A DNA stretch of 18,735 bases from Clostridia bacterium. Its GTDB lineage: Bacteria; Bacillota_A; Clostridia; Christensenellales; Aristaeellaceae. The notes below the pieces were generated by a model that was not told the origin of the DNA, did no database searches, and saw only the letters and a list, made by a program, of their open reading frames with translations. Position 1 is the stretch's first letter; every line of letters starts with the position of its first letter. Shown here in pieces: positions 1-7,589 of the stretch. The position numbers and the translations under genes are program-made. The stretch covers positions 1-18,735 of the forward strand of contig JAGBAU010000129.1 in NCBI GenBank assembly GCA_017938785.1. Reading direction: 5' to 3'.

Positions 1-644
1 GCCGCGGCTATGTGACCTATGCATACAATACCTCCGGCGGCATGGTGGTCAAATGGTATCGTGATCAGCTGGCCCAGCACCTGAAGGATCAGGCCAAGGC
101 CGAGGGCGTGAGCATCTATGATATCCTGAACCGTGTATGTCCCACCGAGCCTGGCGATTTGATGGTTCTGCCCTACCTGCAGGGCATGGGCGGCACGCCG
201 GACATTGAAACCGCAGCCCGCGGCGTGTTCTGGGGCGTGAGCCTCACCACCGGACTTCCGGAGATCTATCGCGCCATCCTCGAGGGCCTGTGCTTCGAAA
301 TGGCCTACAACCTGGAACGCCTGGACCACTACGGTGCAGCGCCCAAGCGTCTGTATGCCTGCGGCGGCGGCGCAAGATCGAAGATCTGGCTGCAAATCAA
401 GGCGGATGTGTGGAATCGTGAGATCCTGCCCGTCGAAACCGAGGAAACCGGTGCGCTGGGCAGCGCCATCCTGGGCTTTGCTGCTGTCACCGGCGAGAAG
501 GATCGCTGCAAGCTGGCAGAGAAGTTCGTGCGCGTGGGCGAGGCTGTGAAGCCCAATCCCGAGCATGTGAAAATCTACCAGGAAAAGTTCAAGAAATACA
601 AGCGCCTGCGCAAGATGCTGCTGGATGAAATCCGCGGCAACTGA
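1..644 (+). CDS. FGGY-family carbohydrate kinase, C-terminal part (5' end outside window)
   Basis: The reading frame is open from the first base of the window, so the gene starts upstream; about 213 codons remain. Proteins of this family transfer phosphate from ATP to a sugar or polyol in the cytoplasm. What is visible matches the second (FGGY_C) domain: the sugar kinase segment GVSLTTGLPEIYRAILEG, then YACGGGARSKIWLQIKAD, the usual glycine-rich nucleotide-binding stretch, and ETEETGALGSAILG close to the C terminus. The overall style is xylulokinase-like, but without the N-terminal half the substrate cannot be named. A GTG at 12 is internal to the gene and is not taken as the start. The M20 peptidase gene follows on the same strand after 57 bases that contain a hairpin. 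Confidence 0.9.
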   Translation, partial: RGYVTYAYNTSGGMVVKWYRDQLAQHLKDQAKAEGVSIYDILNRVCPTEPGDLMVLPYLQGMGGTPDIETAARGVFWGVSLTTGLPEIYRAILEGLCFEMAYNLERLDHYGAAPKRLYACGGGARSKIWLQIKADVWNREILPVETEETGALGSAILGFAAVTGEKDRCKLAEKFVRVGEAVKPNPEHVKIYQEKFKKYKRLRKMLLDEIRGN

Positions 645-653
645 ACAGAGAGT

Positions 654-680
654 GGCCCGCATTCCCCGTGAATGCGGGCC
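654..680 (+). other. Intergenic perfect hairpin (11-bp stem)
   Basis: GGCCCGCATTC at 654-664 is perfectly complementary to GAATGCGGGCC at 670-680, with a five-base loop. It lies 9 bases after the kinase stop codon and ends 9 bases before the GGAGG of the next gene. No T-run follows, so it is not a standard intrinsic terminator. It may protect or process the mRNA, or act as a weak attenuator between the two genes. Confidence 0.6.
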
Positions 681-689
681 GGCTTCATC

Positions 690-694
690 GGAGG
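690..694 (+). promoter_or_regulatory. Ribosome binding site that sets the M20 start
   Basis: GGAGG lies seven bases before the ATG at 702. It argues for that start and against the earlier in-frame ATG at 672, which sits inside the hairpin arm and has no ribosome binding site. Confidence 0.8.
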
Positions 695-701
695 TTTGAT
701 T

Positions 702-1838
702 ATGGGTCTGACTTCGGAAATGGAAAAATACATTGCGGATTCCCAACAGGAGCTTTTGCAGCTGATTCGTGATCTTTGCGCCATCCCTGCGCCTTCTCAT
801 CGTGAGTACAAGCGCGCGGTATACTGCCGCGACTGGTTTGAGCAGAACGGTGCGAAGAATGTGGTCATAGACGATGCGCTGAATGTGATCTGTTCCCACG
901 GTGATGTAAACGGCGATCTGGTCGTTTTCATGGCCCACACGGATACCGTGTTTCCGGATCTGGAGCCCATGCCCTTCGTTGAGAAGAACGGGAGGATGTA
1001 TTGTCCCGGCGTGACGGATGATACCGCAAACCTGGCGGTGCTGATGATCTGCGCCCGCTATATGCTCCGGCAGCAGCTGCCTGCGGGTATGGGCATGCTG
1101 TTCGTGGCCAATTCCTGCGAGGAGGGCCTGGGCAACCTGAAGGGATGCAGGCGCATCATGGAGGTATACGGTTCCCGTGTGCGCGAGCTGATCACCCTGG
1201 ATGGAACCAACCTGCGCGCCATCGTGACTGATGCGGTGGGTTCCCACCGTTACCGCGTGATTGTGCACACCGAGGGCGGGCACTCCTTCGGCAACTTCGG
1301 CAACCGGAACGCCATCCATTGCCTGTCCTCCATCATCAACACCCTGTATTCTGTGGGGGTTCCGGTGGAAGGTGACAGCAAAACCACCTACAACGTGGGC
1401 CTCATCTCCGGCGGCACTTCAGTGAATACCATCGCCCAGCAGGCGGAAATGCTCTATGAATACCGGTCGGATAATTTGAACTGCCTGCGGCTGATGCAGG
1501 CAAAGTTCGAAGAGATCGTCGACCATTACCGCGGCACAGGAATGGATGTAGATGTGGAAATGATCGGTGAGCGCCCGTGTTCCGATGAGATCGATTCTTC
1601 CACCCGGAAGGCATTGCTTGACCGCTGCAGTGCTGCGGTTCGGGCGGTTACAGGCATGGATGCGGTGTGTTCCTCCGGCTCCACCGACGCCAATATTCCG
1701 CTGTCCATGGGCATTCCGGCGGCATGCATCAGCGTGTGCAACGGCGGAAAGTGTCACACCCGTGAGGAATGGCTGGATACGGCCAGCCTGCCCGACGGCT
1801 GCCGCCTGTTTATGCACCTGCTGAATAGCTACCTGTAA
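702..1838 (+). CDS. M20 family zinc metallopeptidase / amidohydrolase
   Basis: A 378-residue cytoplasmic dinuclear zinc hydrolase of the M20 family, which cleaves peptides or N-acyl amino acids. Visible signatures are MAHTDTV (metal ligand H79 and catalytic-support D81), GVTDD at about 103-107 (bridging Asp), SCEEG (catalytic E140 and ligand E141), LDGTN at about 167-171, and a C-terminal CHTREEW with H352 as the likely last metal ligand. The segment from about 178 to 290, beginning AVGSHRYRVIVHTEGGHS, matches the inserted dimerisation domain. SSGSTDANIP near 325 is also typical. The start at 702 was chosen for its GGAGG; a start at 672 would add ten residues. No signal peptide is seen. Substrate is unknown; peptidase T-like and acylamino-acid hydrolase relatives are both possible. 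It probably shares a transcript with the upstream kinase gene. Confidence 0.9.
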   Translation: MGLTSEMEKYIADSQQELLQLIRDLCAIPAPSHREYKRAVYCRDWFEQNGAKNVVIDDALNVICSHGDVNGDLVVFMAHTDTVFPDLEPMPFVEKNGRMYCPGVTDDTANLAVLMICARYMLRQQLPAGMGMLFVANSCEEGLGNLKGCRRIMEVYGSRVRELITLDGTNLRAIVTDAVGSHRYRVIVHTEGGHSFGNFGNRNAIHCLSSIINTLYSVGVPVEGDSKTTYNVGLISGGTSVNTIAQQAEMLYEYRSDNLNCLRLMQAKFEEIVDHYRGTGMDVDVEMIGERPCSDEIDSSTRKALLDRCSAAVRAVTGMDAVCSSGSTDANIPLSMGIPAACISVCNGGKCHTREEWLDTASLPDGCRLFMHLLNSYL

Positions 1839-1839
1839 G

Positions 1840-1871
1840 AAAAAGCGACTTGCTCTGCAAGTCGCTTTTTT
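1840..1871. terminator. Bidirectional intrinsic terminator
   Basis: A 13-bp perfect stem (1840-1852 with 1858-1870, arms AAAAAGCGACTTG and its complement) with a five-base loop. It has a T-run on the plus strand and, read in reverse, a T-run on the minus strand. It sits between two convergent genes (stop codons at 1836-1838 and 1876-1878) and can end both transcripts. Confidence 0.93.
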
Positions 1872-1875
1872 ATGG

Positions 1876-2760
1876 TCAATGATGCCGGTTCAGGATGAAT
1901 ATGGCGATCAATATGCACAGGATGCCGATGATGGAAACCGGGTTCATGCCCTCGCGGTAGATGAGAATACCCAGCACCGTGGCCATCATGGGTTCGCTGG
2001 TGGCGAGGATGGCTGCGCGGCTGGGTTCCACCGATTCAAGCCCCATGGTGTAGAGCAGGAATGGAATGACTGCGGTTACGACGCCGATGGAAATGACCAG
2101 CAGTACAAGTGCAGGCAGCCGGTCTGCGGTAGTAACCATCTGAACCATCTGTGCGGGCCTTGCGAAAAGCAATACGCCCAGGGCGGCAAAGATGAAGGTG
2201 TAGGCCGTGACCGTATAGGAGGAATACCTGCGCAGGGCGATGTTGCCGAGGATGCTGTATAATCCGTAAGCAATGCCCGAAGCGATGCCAACAGCGATGC
2301 CGGCGGGGTTGATTTCTCCGCTGCCAAGACCGGAAACCAGCACGCATCCGCCGAAGGCGAAGACCAGCGCGATGATCTTGCGCCGGGTGATGCGCTCGTG
2401 CAGGAACAGCACGGACATCAGCATCACCCAGATGGGTGATGTATAGAGCAAAATCGCGGCTGCAGACATGGTCAGCATGCGTATGGCCGTGAAATAGCAG
2501 CAGGTCATCACGGCGATGCTGCCCAGGCCCAGACCTAGGAACAGGGGTATATCCTTCAGGCGGATTTTGAAGCCCTTTCTGTCGCGAACGGCAAGCAGGA
2601 TCGAAAAGCCGGTGGCTGCAACGCTCAGGCGAAACGCGGCGATCTGGAAGGAATCGAAACCGAACCTGCCGATGCTGCGCACGAATAAACCCATGGTAGC
2701 CCAAAATATACCCGCGACAATGATAAAAAGCGAGCCGATGTGCCCGGTTCTTTTGTTCAT
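1876..2760 (-). CDS. EamA/DMT superfamily transporter
   Basis: A 294-residue integral membrane protein with about ten hydrophobic helices in two five-helix halves (roughly residues 8-30, 38-57, 71-92, 97-119, 128-146, 151-172, 183-200, 216-238, 247-267, 275-291). This is the EamA pattern of the drug/metabolite transporter superfamily. Short basic loops such as RDRKGFKIR at about 59-67 and HERITRRK at about 121-128 lie between helices, and TSPIWV near 98-103 and SEPMMATVLG near 255-264 are typical of the two repeats. Members export amino acids, metabolites or drugs; the substrate cannot be inferred here. It is transcribed alone, convergent with the M20 gene and divergent from the large amidase gene. 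The ribosome binding site is weak: AAAGG about ten bases before the ATG. Confidence 0.92.
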   Translation of the reverse strand: MNKRTGHIGSLFIIVAGIFWATMGLFVRSIGRFGFDSFQIAAFRLSVAATGFSILLAVRDRKGFKIRLKDIPLFLGLGLGSIAVMTCCYFTAIRMLTMSAAAILLYTSPIWVMLMSVLFLHERITRRKIIALVFAFGGCVLVSGLGSGEINPAGIAVGIASGIAYGLYSILGNIALRRYSSYTVTAYTFIFAALGVLLFARPAQMVQMVTTADRLPALVLLVISIGVVTAVIPFLLYTMGLESVEPSRAAILATSEPMMATVLGILIYREGMNPVSIIGILCILIAIFILNRHH

Positions 2761-2804
2761 AAGAAAACTGCCTTTCTTGCGAATGCTGGTTGGAATACCC
2801 GTCC

Positions 2805-2833
2805 ATTATCGCACGCCTCAGTTAAGTTGGCAA
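2805..2833 (-). promoter_or_regulatory. Predicted sigma-A-type promoter of the EamA transporter gene
   Basis: On the minus strand, TTGCCA (2833-2828) and GATAAT (2810-2805) are separated by exactly 17 bases. Each matches five of six bases of the -35 and -10 consensus. Transcription would start about 35-40 bases upstream of the ATG. Confidence 0.7.
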
Positions 2834-2908
2834 GGAAAAATGAAAGCAAAAGTATCGTTTGGGATTGCTTAAATGTTGTGTTTTATTTTTTAAAATAATA
2901 GATTAAAC

Positions 2909-2938
2909 TTGAAAAAACGAGATCGTATCGTGTATAGT
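2909..2938 (+). promoter_or_regulatory. Predicted sigma-A-type promoter of the Ig-like repeat amidase gene
   Basis: TTGAAA at 2909-2914 and TATAGT at 2933-2938 are 18 bases apart within AT-rich DNA, in contrast to the GC-rich surroundings. The leader would be about 65 bases. Near its end is a small hairpin (TCATCGC 2978-2984 with GCGGTGA 2988-2994, one G-U pair) directly before the GGAGG at 2998-3002; it could modulate translation. Confidence 0.65.
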
Positions 2939-3009
2939 ATACATAGGGTTTTTATGCCAATTCATATGTAGGGATTTTCATCGCGTTGCGGTGATATGGA
3001 GGAAACAGA

Positions 3010-6000
3010 ATGAACAAGTTGCATCGTTTGCTGGCTTTGGTGCTGTGCATGCTTTTGGCGGTTTCTCCGGTGGGGGAAGTACTGGCGGAAGGCGATTTTC
3101 TGGATGATGAAATCGTCATTGCCGAAACCCCTGTGCCGGAGCTTACGCCCGTGCCCACCGAAGCACCTACCGCAACGGCTGAGCCGGTGGTAACGCAGGT
3201 TCCCACTCAGGAACTCACTGCTGTGCCTTCCGATGAACCTTCACCGAAAGTTGAAGCCATGCCCTCCGCAAGTCCCTCTCCGGAGGCGACGGAGGCTGCG
3301 GATGATCAGGCAACGGTTGAGCCCACGGCGGAACCCACCGCAGAGCCCACGGCTGAAGCGACCGCAGAGCCTACAGTGGAAGCGACCGCAGAGCCCACGG
3401 CGGAACCCACCGCAGAGCCCACGGTCGAAGCAACTGTGGAACCTACCATTGTGCCCACCGAAGCGCCTTCGGTTGAAGCATCGGTTGAGCCTTCCGTAGA
3501 ACCTTCGACGGAACCTACCGCCGAACCGGCTGTCGAACCAGAATTGATCATCGATTATACCCGCAATGCACAGGCAAGCCCCGACTTTGTTGAGGGCTAT
3601 GCTGTGCTGCTTGAACCGGCTGTGGGCTATGCAGGCTCCCATCCGGATGCGGAACCTCTCTACAATATTGAAAACGGCATCTTCTATGTAAATGACCGCT
3701 CCGCTGCGGATGGCTGCGATCGTCTGGAAGCCTGCTTTGGCTGCGAAGGCGACGAACTGACCGCATGGATCGATGCAGCCTGCCTGCGCCCCCTGGCGGA
3801 GGAAGAAGTGCTGGGATTCGTTTCCGAACGCTTTGCCTGCGAAGATACCTGCTATCATAACGGCGATATGAATCTGCCGTTGGATGCGCCGGCCATCAGC
3901 CTCGCAGTCACCTTCTCCCTGCTATCCCGTGCTGAAGAAACCCCCGTTCTGTCTGTGGAGCCGGGCAGCCTTGTGCTGGGTGTGAGTGAAAGCAGGGAGC
4001 TGCTGAGCAGCTATTCGGATGGACAGGTTTATCCGCTGAACTATGCTTCAGATAATTCTGATATTGCTTCCGTATCCCAAAATGGCAAGGTCACCGGCAA
4101 GAAGCGCGGCAGCACGAAGCTGCATATCAGTGATGAATTCGGCAATGCGGTGACGGTTGATGTTGTTGTTAAGAAGGCCCCCACGCAGGTGAAAATTGCG
4201 CTGGTCCGCAAAACTCTGGGCGTGGGTGAGAAGCTTATTCTTCCGATTCACCTGTCTTCCGGCGCAGCCTCCCTCATCCGGTATGAGATCGACAATGCCG
4301 ATATCCTGGCCGTCGATGCCGCAACCGGTGAAATCACTGCCCTGGCCGAAGGCGAAGCAAAGCTAACTGTAAAAACCTACAATAATAAAGCCGCAGCCTG
4401 CACCATCAAGGTGGTGGCTGCCCCGGAAACCATCACCATCACCAATCCCCTGGAAGCGATGGGCATCGACCAGACGTACAAGCTGGCGGTGAGCCTGAAC
4501 GAAGGCAGCGCCGGAGCGTACAGCTTTGAAAGCGATCAGCCCGAAATCGTTACCGTGGATCCTGTCACCGGAGAGATGGCTGCCGTCGCATTGGGAAGTG
4601 CGACCATTCGTGTTGTTGCTTATAACAAAGTGGAAGCGCTGCTGCCCATAACGGTAAAGGCGGCGCCCAGCTGCGTAAGCTTTGCGAAGGAAACGGTCAA
4701 GATCGGCGTCAACGAGAGAATAGCCATGCCGGAAGTGACCCTGGGCGTAGAGGGAGAGGACTGCGCAGGCAGCTACAGCTTCAAAAGCTCCAATCCCAGA
4801 TACGTCAGCATGACCTCGACGGGCCGAATCCGGGGCATGCGGGCAGGCAGCGCAACGATCACGGTAACCACGCACAACGGAGTGAAGGATACGCTGACGG
4901 TGCGGGTCTACAATGCACCCGGCAGCATCTCGGTCAGCCCGAAGAAGGATACGCTGGGCGTGGGCGAAAGGCTGCAGCTGAAGCACAGCCTGCCGAAGAA
5001 CACGATGAGCGGGGTGAGCTACGAGAGCAGCGCGCCGGAGATCGCGGAAGTGGACGCCGTGACGGGCGAGGTGATCGCCAGGGCGGAAGGCCAGGCAGTG
5101 ATCACGGTAAAGACCTTCAACGGCAAGAAGGCCAGCAGCACCATCACCGTTGCTTCCGCGCCGGACCGCGTTTGGTTCGAGCAGGGCAGCCAGACCGTTG
5201 GCACGAACGAAACGGTTACCCTTAAGGCCTGTGTTCCGGAGGGCAGTTCCAGTAAATTCACCTTTGCCAGCAGCGACAGCAGCATTGTGTCTGTTGAACC
5301 TGCTTCCGGAAAGATAAAAGGCCTTGCGCCCGGTAAGGCAGTAATTACCGTATCTACTTATAATAAACATGAGGCCAGCTGTGAGCTAACGGTGAAGGCG
5401 GCGCCGACCTCCGTTACCCTGCATGAAACCAGCATTACCCTGTCTGTGGGCGATACCTTCCAACTGCAGGAGCCTGTCCTCGGCGGCGAGGATGTAGGCT
5501 GCAACAAGATTGGTTACAGTTCCTCGAACAGCAGGTACGCAAGCGTCAACGGCAGCGGCCTCATCAAGGGCGTGCGCGCCGGTTCCGTAACGATTACCGC
5601 CAAAACGTATAACAATAAAAAGGATACGCTGAAGGTAACCATAAAGGACGCGCCGAAGAGCATTTCCTTCGAGCAGAGCGCCGTGACCATGTTCATGTGC
5701 GATGTGCTGAGCCCGAAGGTGGTATTTTCCAATAAGGCAACCGGTAACTATACGCTGGTATCCTCCAACCCTCAGGTTGCGGCCATTGCGGAGGATGGAC
5801 GGAGCGTACTTCCTGTGGCGGGCGGCAAGGCTGAAATTACAGCCACTTCCTACAACGGAAAAACTGCAACAATGAACCTGACCGTTCTGGCCATGCCGGA
5901 CAGTATCCGCCTGCAGCCTGCAAGCTTCATCCTTGGAGTGGGAGACAGCCAGGCGCTTCAGCCTGTGATGCCTGAAGGACAGGGCAGTCCGCTTATCTAT

Positions 6001-7527
6001 ACCAGCAGCAATACCGATGTGGCAACTGTGGATGAACAGGGCAAGGTGACCGCCGTTGCCCCCGGAAGCGCAACCATTACGGTGGAAACCTTCAACAAAA
6101 AGTCCAACACCAGTACCGTAACGGTTATGGCTGCTCCCAGCCGTGTTCAGCTTACACCCCGCTACGCAGCGCGCAGCATTGATGAAGGCGGCATGCAGCT
6201 ACAGCTGAACTTCGGTTCGGATGCGGAAGGTGGACGCTACAGCTATTCCAGCAGCAATACGGCGGTTGCAACGGTTTCCTCCGATGGCATGGTGAGCTTT
6301 GTGTCCACCGGTACGGTTCAGATTCGCGTGGCAACCTACAATGGACGCAGCGCCGTGTGCGATCTGACCATCGGCGAAACACCCACCCAGATTTCCTTTG
6401 CACAGGATGTGTATAAGGTTGCCCTTGGCGATCGCATTACCATCCCCGCTGTATTTGACAAGGGCTGCGAAAGCTATGATCTCACCGTGGAAAATGCGGA
6501 TATTGCAAGCACATCGGGCGACCAGGTGCGTGGCCGCGCTGTGGGAAGCACAACCCTTACGGCAAGGAGCCGCAGCGGTTTGACCGCAAGCTGCACGCTG
6601 GAGGTTGTTCCTGCACCCACGGGCGTCGCTTTGGAGCAGGAGGCTGTGGAGATCAAGCTGGGCCTGAACCCCACGGTTCAGCTGTCGGCTTCCGTATTGC
6701 CGGATGGCGTGGGCAGCGTGTATTTCCTGAGCAGCAACCCGGATGTGGCTGCGGTGGACTATGTGACCGGCGTGGTTGAGGGAAAGGTTCCCGGCGAGTG
6801 TGTGATCACGGCCCGAACCTATGATGGACAGCATGAAGCACAGTGCAAAGTCACGGTACGCCTGCTGCTTCATGGTGTGAAGATCGGTATCGATCCTGGC
6901 CATCAGAGATACCAGAACCTTTCCAAGGAAAAATCTTCTCCCAAGGGCGGCACCTACAAGGCCAAGGTATCTTCCGGTGCAAGCGGACGCGCAACCCGCA
7001 TTCCGGAATATGTAACCAACCTGCAGGTTGGCCTTAAGCTGAAGGAAGCGCTGGAGGCGCTGGGTGCAGAGGTATACATGACCCGCGAAACGCACTACGT
7101 GAATATCTCCAACCAGCAGCGCGCGAAGATGATGAACAGGCTGGGCGTAGATTTGGTGCTTCGCCTGCATTGCAATTCGTCGAGCTCCTCCAGTACCCAG
7201 GGCCTGAGCCTGTATATCCGCAGTACCTGCGCGTATGCCAACAGTGTGGTAAACGGCAGCAAGCTGCTGGCGAATGAACGCAGGCTTGCCAACGCGATCT
7301 TCGCCGAATACCCGAAGATTACCGGCTGCAAGCGCAGGAAGATCACTCGCAACAACGATTATACGGGCAACAACTGGTCTACGGTTCCCTGCGTTCTGGT
7401 GGAAATGGGCTACAATTCCAACCGGGCGGAAGACAGACTCTTGAACACGCCTTCCTATCAGAATAAGATTGTGAAGGGCCTGATCAACGGTATCTGTGTG
7501 TACAAGGGGCTTGACAAACCCTACTGA
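3010..7527 (+). CDS. Secreted N-acetylmuramoyl-L-alanine amidase with twelve bacterial Ig-like repeats
   Basis: A 1505-residue exported protein. Residues 1-26 form a signal peptide (MNKLHR, hydrophobic core, likely cleavage after VLA). Residues 27-181 are a low-complexity linker rich in Pro, Glu, Thr, Ala and Val. Residues 182-311 form an unclassified region with six cysteines. Residues 312-1287 hold twelve Ig-like repeats of 78-84 residues, BIG2-like, with recurring LGVGE, SSN..VA.V and G.A.ITV.TYN elements. Residues 1288-1505 are an Amidase_3 domain with IDPGH (H1298), E1333, LRLHCN (H1387) and catalytic-type E1465 in LVEMGYNSN, so all zinc and catalytic positions are present. Such enzymes cut the bond between N-acetylmuramic acid and L-alanine in peptidoglycan. 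The linker and Ig stalk suggest it spans or holds on to the wall. No LPXTG motif, S-layer homology domain or C-terminal membrane anchor is seen. GGAGG lies seven bases before the ATG. It is monocistronic, flanked by its own promoter and a terminator. It may serve in cell separation, wall remodelling or adhesion. Confidence 0.93.
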   Translation: MNKLHRLLALVLCMLLAVSPVGEVLAEGDFLDDEIVIAETPVPELTPVPTEAPTATAEPVVTQVPTQELTAVPSDEPSPKVEAMPSASPSPEATEAADDQATVEPTAEPTAEPTAEATAEPTVEATAEPTAEPTAEPTVEATVEPTIVPTEAPSVEASVEPSVEPSTEPTAEPAVEPELIIDYTRNAQASPDFVEGYAVLLEPAVGYAGSHPDAEPLYNIENGIFYVNDRSAADGCDRLEACFGCEGDELTAWIDAACLRPLAEEEVLGFVSERFACEDTCYHNGDMNLPLDAPAISLAVTFSLLSRAEETPVLSVEPGSLVLGVSESRELLSSYSDGQVYPLNYASDNSDIASVSQNGKVTGKKRGSTKLHISDEFGNAVTVDVVVKKAPTQVKIALVRKTLGVGEKLILPIHLSSGAASLIRYEIDNADILAVDAATGEITALAEGEAKLTVKTYNNKAAACTIKVVAAPETITITNPLEAMGIDQTYKLAVSLNEGSAGAYSFESDQPEIVTVDPVTGEMAAVALGSATIRVVAYNKVEALLPITVKAAPSCVSFAKETVKIGVNERIAMPEVTLGVEGEDCAGSYSFKSSNPRYVSMTSTGRIRGMRAGSATITVTTHNGVKDTLTVRVYNAPGSISVSPKKDTLGVGERLQLKHSLPKNTMSGVSYESSAPEIAEVDAVTGEVIARAEGQAVITVKTFNGKKASSTITVASAPDRVWFEQGSQTVGTNETVTLKACVPEGSSSKFTFASSDSSIVSVEPASGKIKGLAPGKAVITVSTYNKHEASCELTVKAAPTSVTLHETSITLSVGDTFQLQEPVLGGEDVGCNKIGYSSSNSRYASVNGSGLIKGVRAGSVTITAKTYNNKKDTLKVTIKDAPKSISFEQSAVTMFMCDVLSPKVVFSNKATGNYTLVSSNPQVAAIAEDGRSVLPVAGGKAEITATSYNGKTATMNLTVLAMPDSIRLQPASFILGVGDSQALQPVMPEGQGSPLIYTSSNTDVATVDEQGKVTAVAPGSATITVETFNKKSNTSTVTVMAAPSRVQLTPRYAARSIDEGGMQLQLNFGSDAEGGRYSYSSSNTAVATVSSDGMVSFVSTGTVQIRVATYNGRSAVCDLTIGETPTQISFAQDVYKVALGDRITIPAVFDKGCESYDLTVENADIASTSGDQVRGRAVGSTTLTARSRSGLTASCTLEVVPAPTGVALEQEAVEIKLGLNPTVQLSASVLPDGVGSVYFLSSNPDVAAVDYVTGVVEGKVPGECVITARTYDGQHEAQCKVTVRLLLHGVKIGIDPGHQRYQNLSKEKSSPKGGTYKAKVSSGASGRATRIPEYVTNLQVGLKLKEALEALGAEVYMTRETHYVNISNQQRAKMMNRLGVDLVLRLHCNSSSSSSTQGLSLYIRSTCAYANSVVNGSKLLANERRLANAIFAEYPKITGCKRRKITRNNDYTGNNWSTVPCVLVEMGYNSNRAEDRLLNTPSYQNKIVKGLINGICVYKGLDKPY
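3319..3424 (+). repeat. Low-complexity coding repeat with a 34-bp perfect direct repeat
   Basis: Inside the Pro/Glu/Thr/Ala linker the 34 bases at 3319-3352 recur without change at 3391-3424, an offset of 72 bases (24 codons). Shorter copies of the EPTAEPT and EATAEPT units surround them. The offset is a multiple of three, so gain or loss of a unit would keep the frame. Confidence 0.9.
3943..6870 (+). repeat. Twelve tandem Ig-like (BIG2-like) protein repeats
   Basis: Repeats start at residues 312, 392, 473, 554, 638, 719, 800, 883, 964, 1044, 1126 and 1204 of the amidase protein. Most end in an Ala-Pro or similar (KKAP, VAAP, KAAP, YNAP, ASAP, KDAP). They are diverged in DNA, but repeats 2, 3 and 4 match repeats 5, 6 and 7 in order, each pair offset by 246 residues. 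Confidence 0.88.
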
Positions 7528-7538
7528 CCCAACGACAA

Positions 7539-7573
7539 AAGTCCCGGCACGATTGTGCCGGGACTTGATTTTT
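7539..7573. terminator. Intrinsic terminator between convergent genes
   Basis: A 12-bp perfect stem (AAGTCCCGGCAC at 7539-7550 with its complement at 7555-7566), a four-base loop and GATTTTT after it. Four A residues at 7537-7540 supply a short T-run for the minus strand as well. It lies between the amidase stop and the stop of the minus-strand gene at 7590. Confidence 0.92.
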
Positions 7574-7589
7574 CTATCGGATGCACTGC

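Noticed and set aside
672..701. Upstream ATG that would lengthen the M20 peptidase by ten residues
   Set aside because: It sits inside a hairpin arm with no ribosome binding site, while ATG at 702 has GGAGG at ideal spacing.
2939..3009. Possible riboswitch in the leader of the repeat amidase gene
   Set aside because: The predicted leader is only about 65 bases, with one 7-bp hairpin and no known aptamer pattern.
3319..3424. Possible CRISPR-like direct repeats
   Set aside because: The repeats lie in frame within a coding linker, have no unique spacers of regular length, and no cas gene is near.
3306..3551. Minus-strand repetitive Gly/Ser/Ala/Val-rich open frame
   Set aside because: It is the reverse of the Pro/Glu/Thr/Ala linker repeat and only mirrors that low complexity.
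4363..5370. Minus-strand open frame of 335 codons opposite the Ig-like repeats
   Set aside because: It is an antisense shadow of the repeat gene, with no domain and no start signals.
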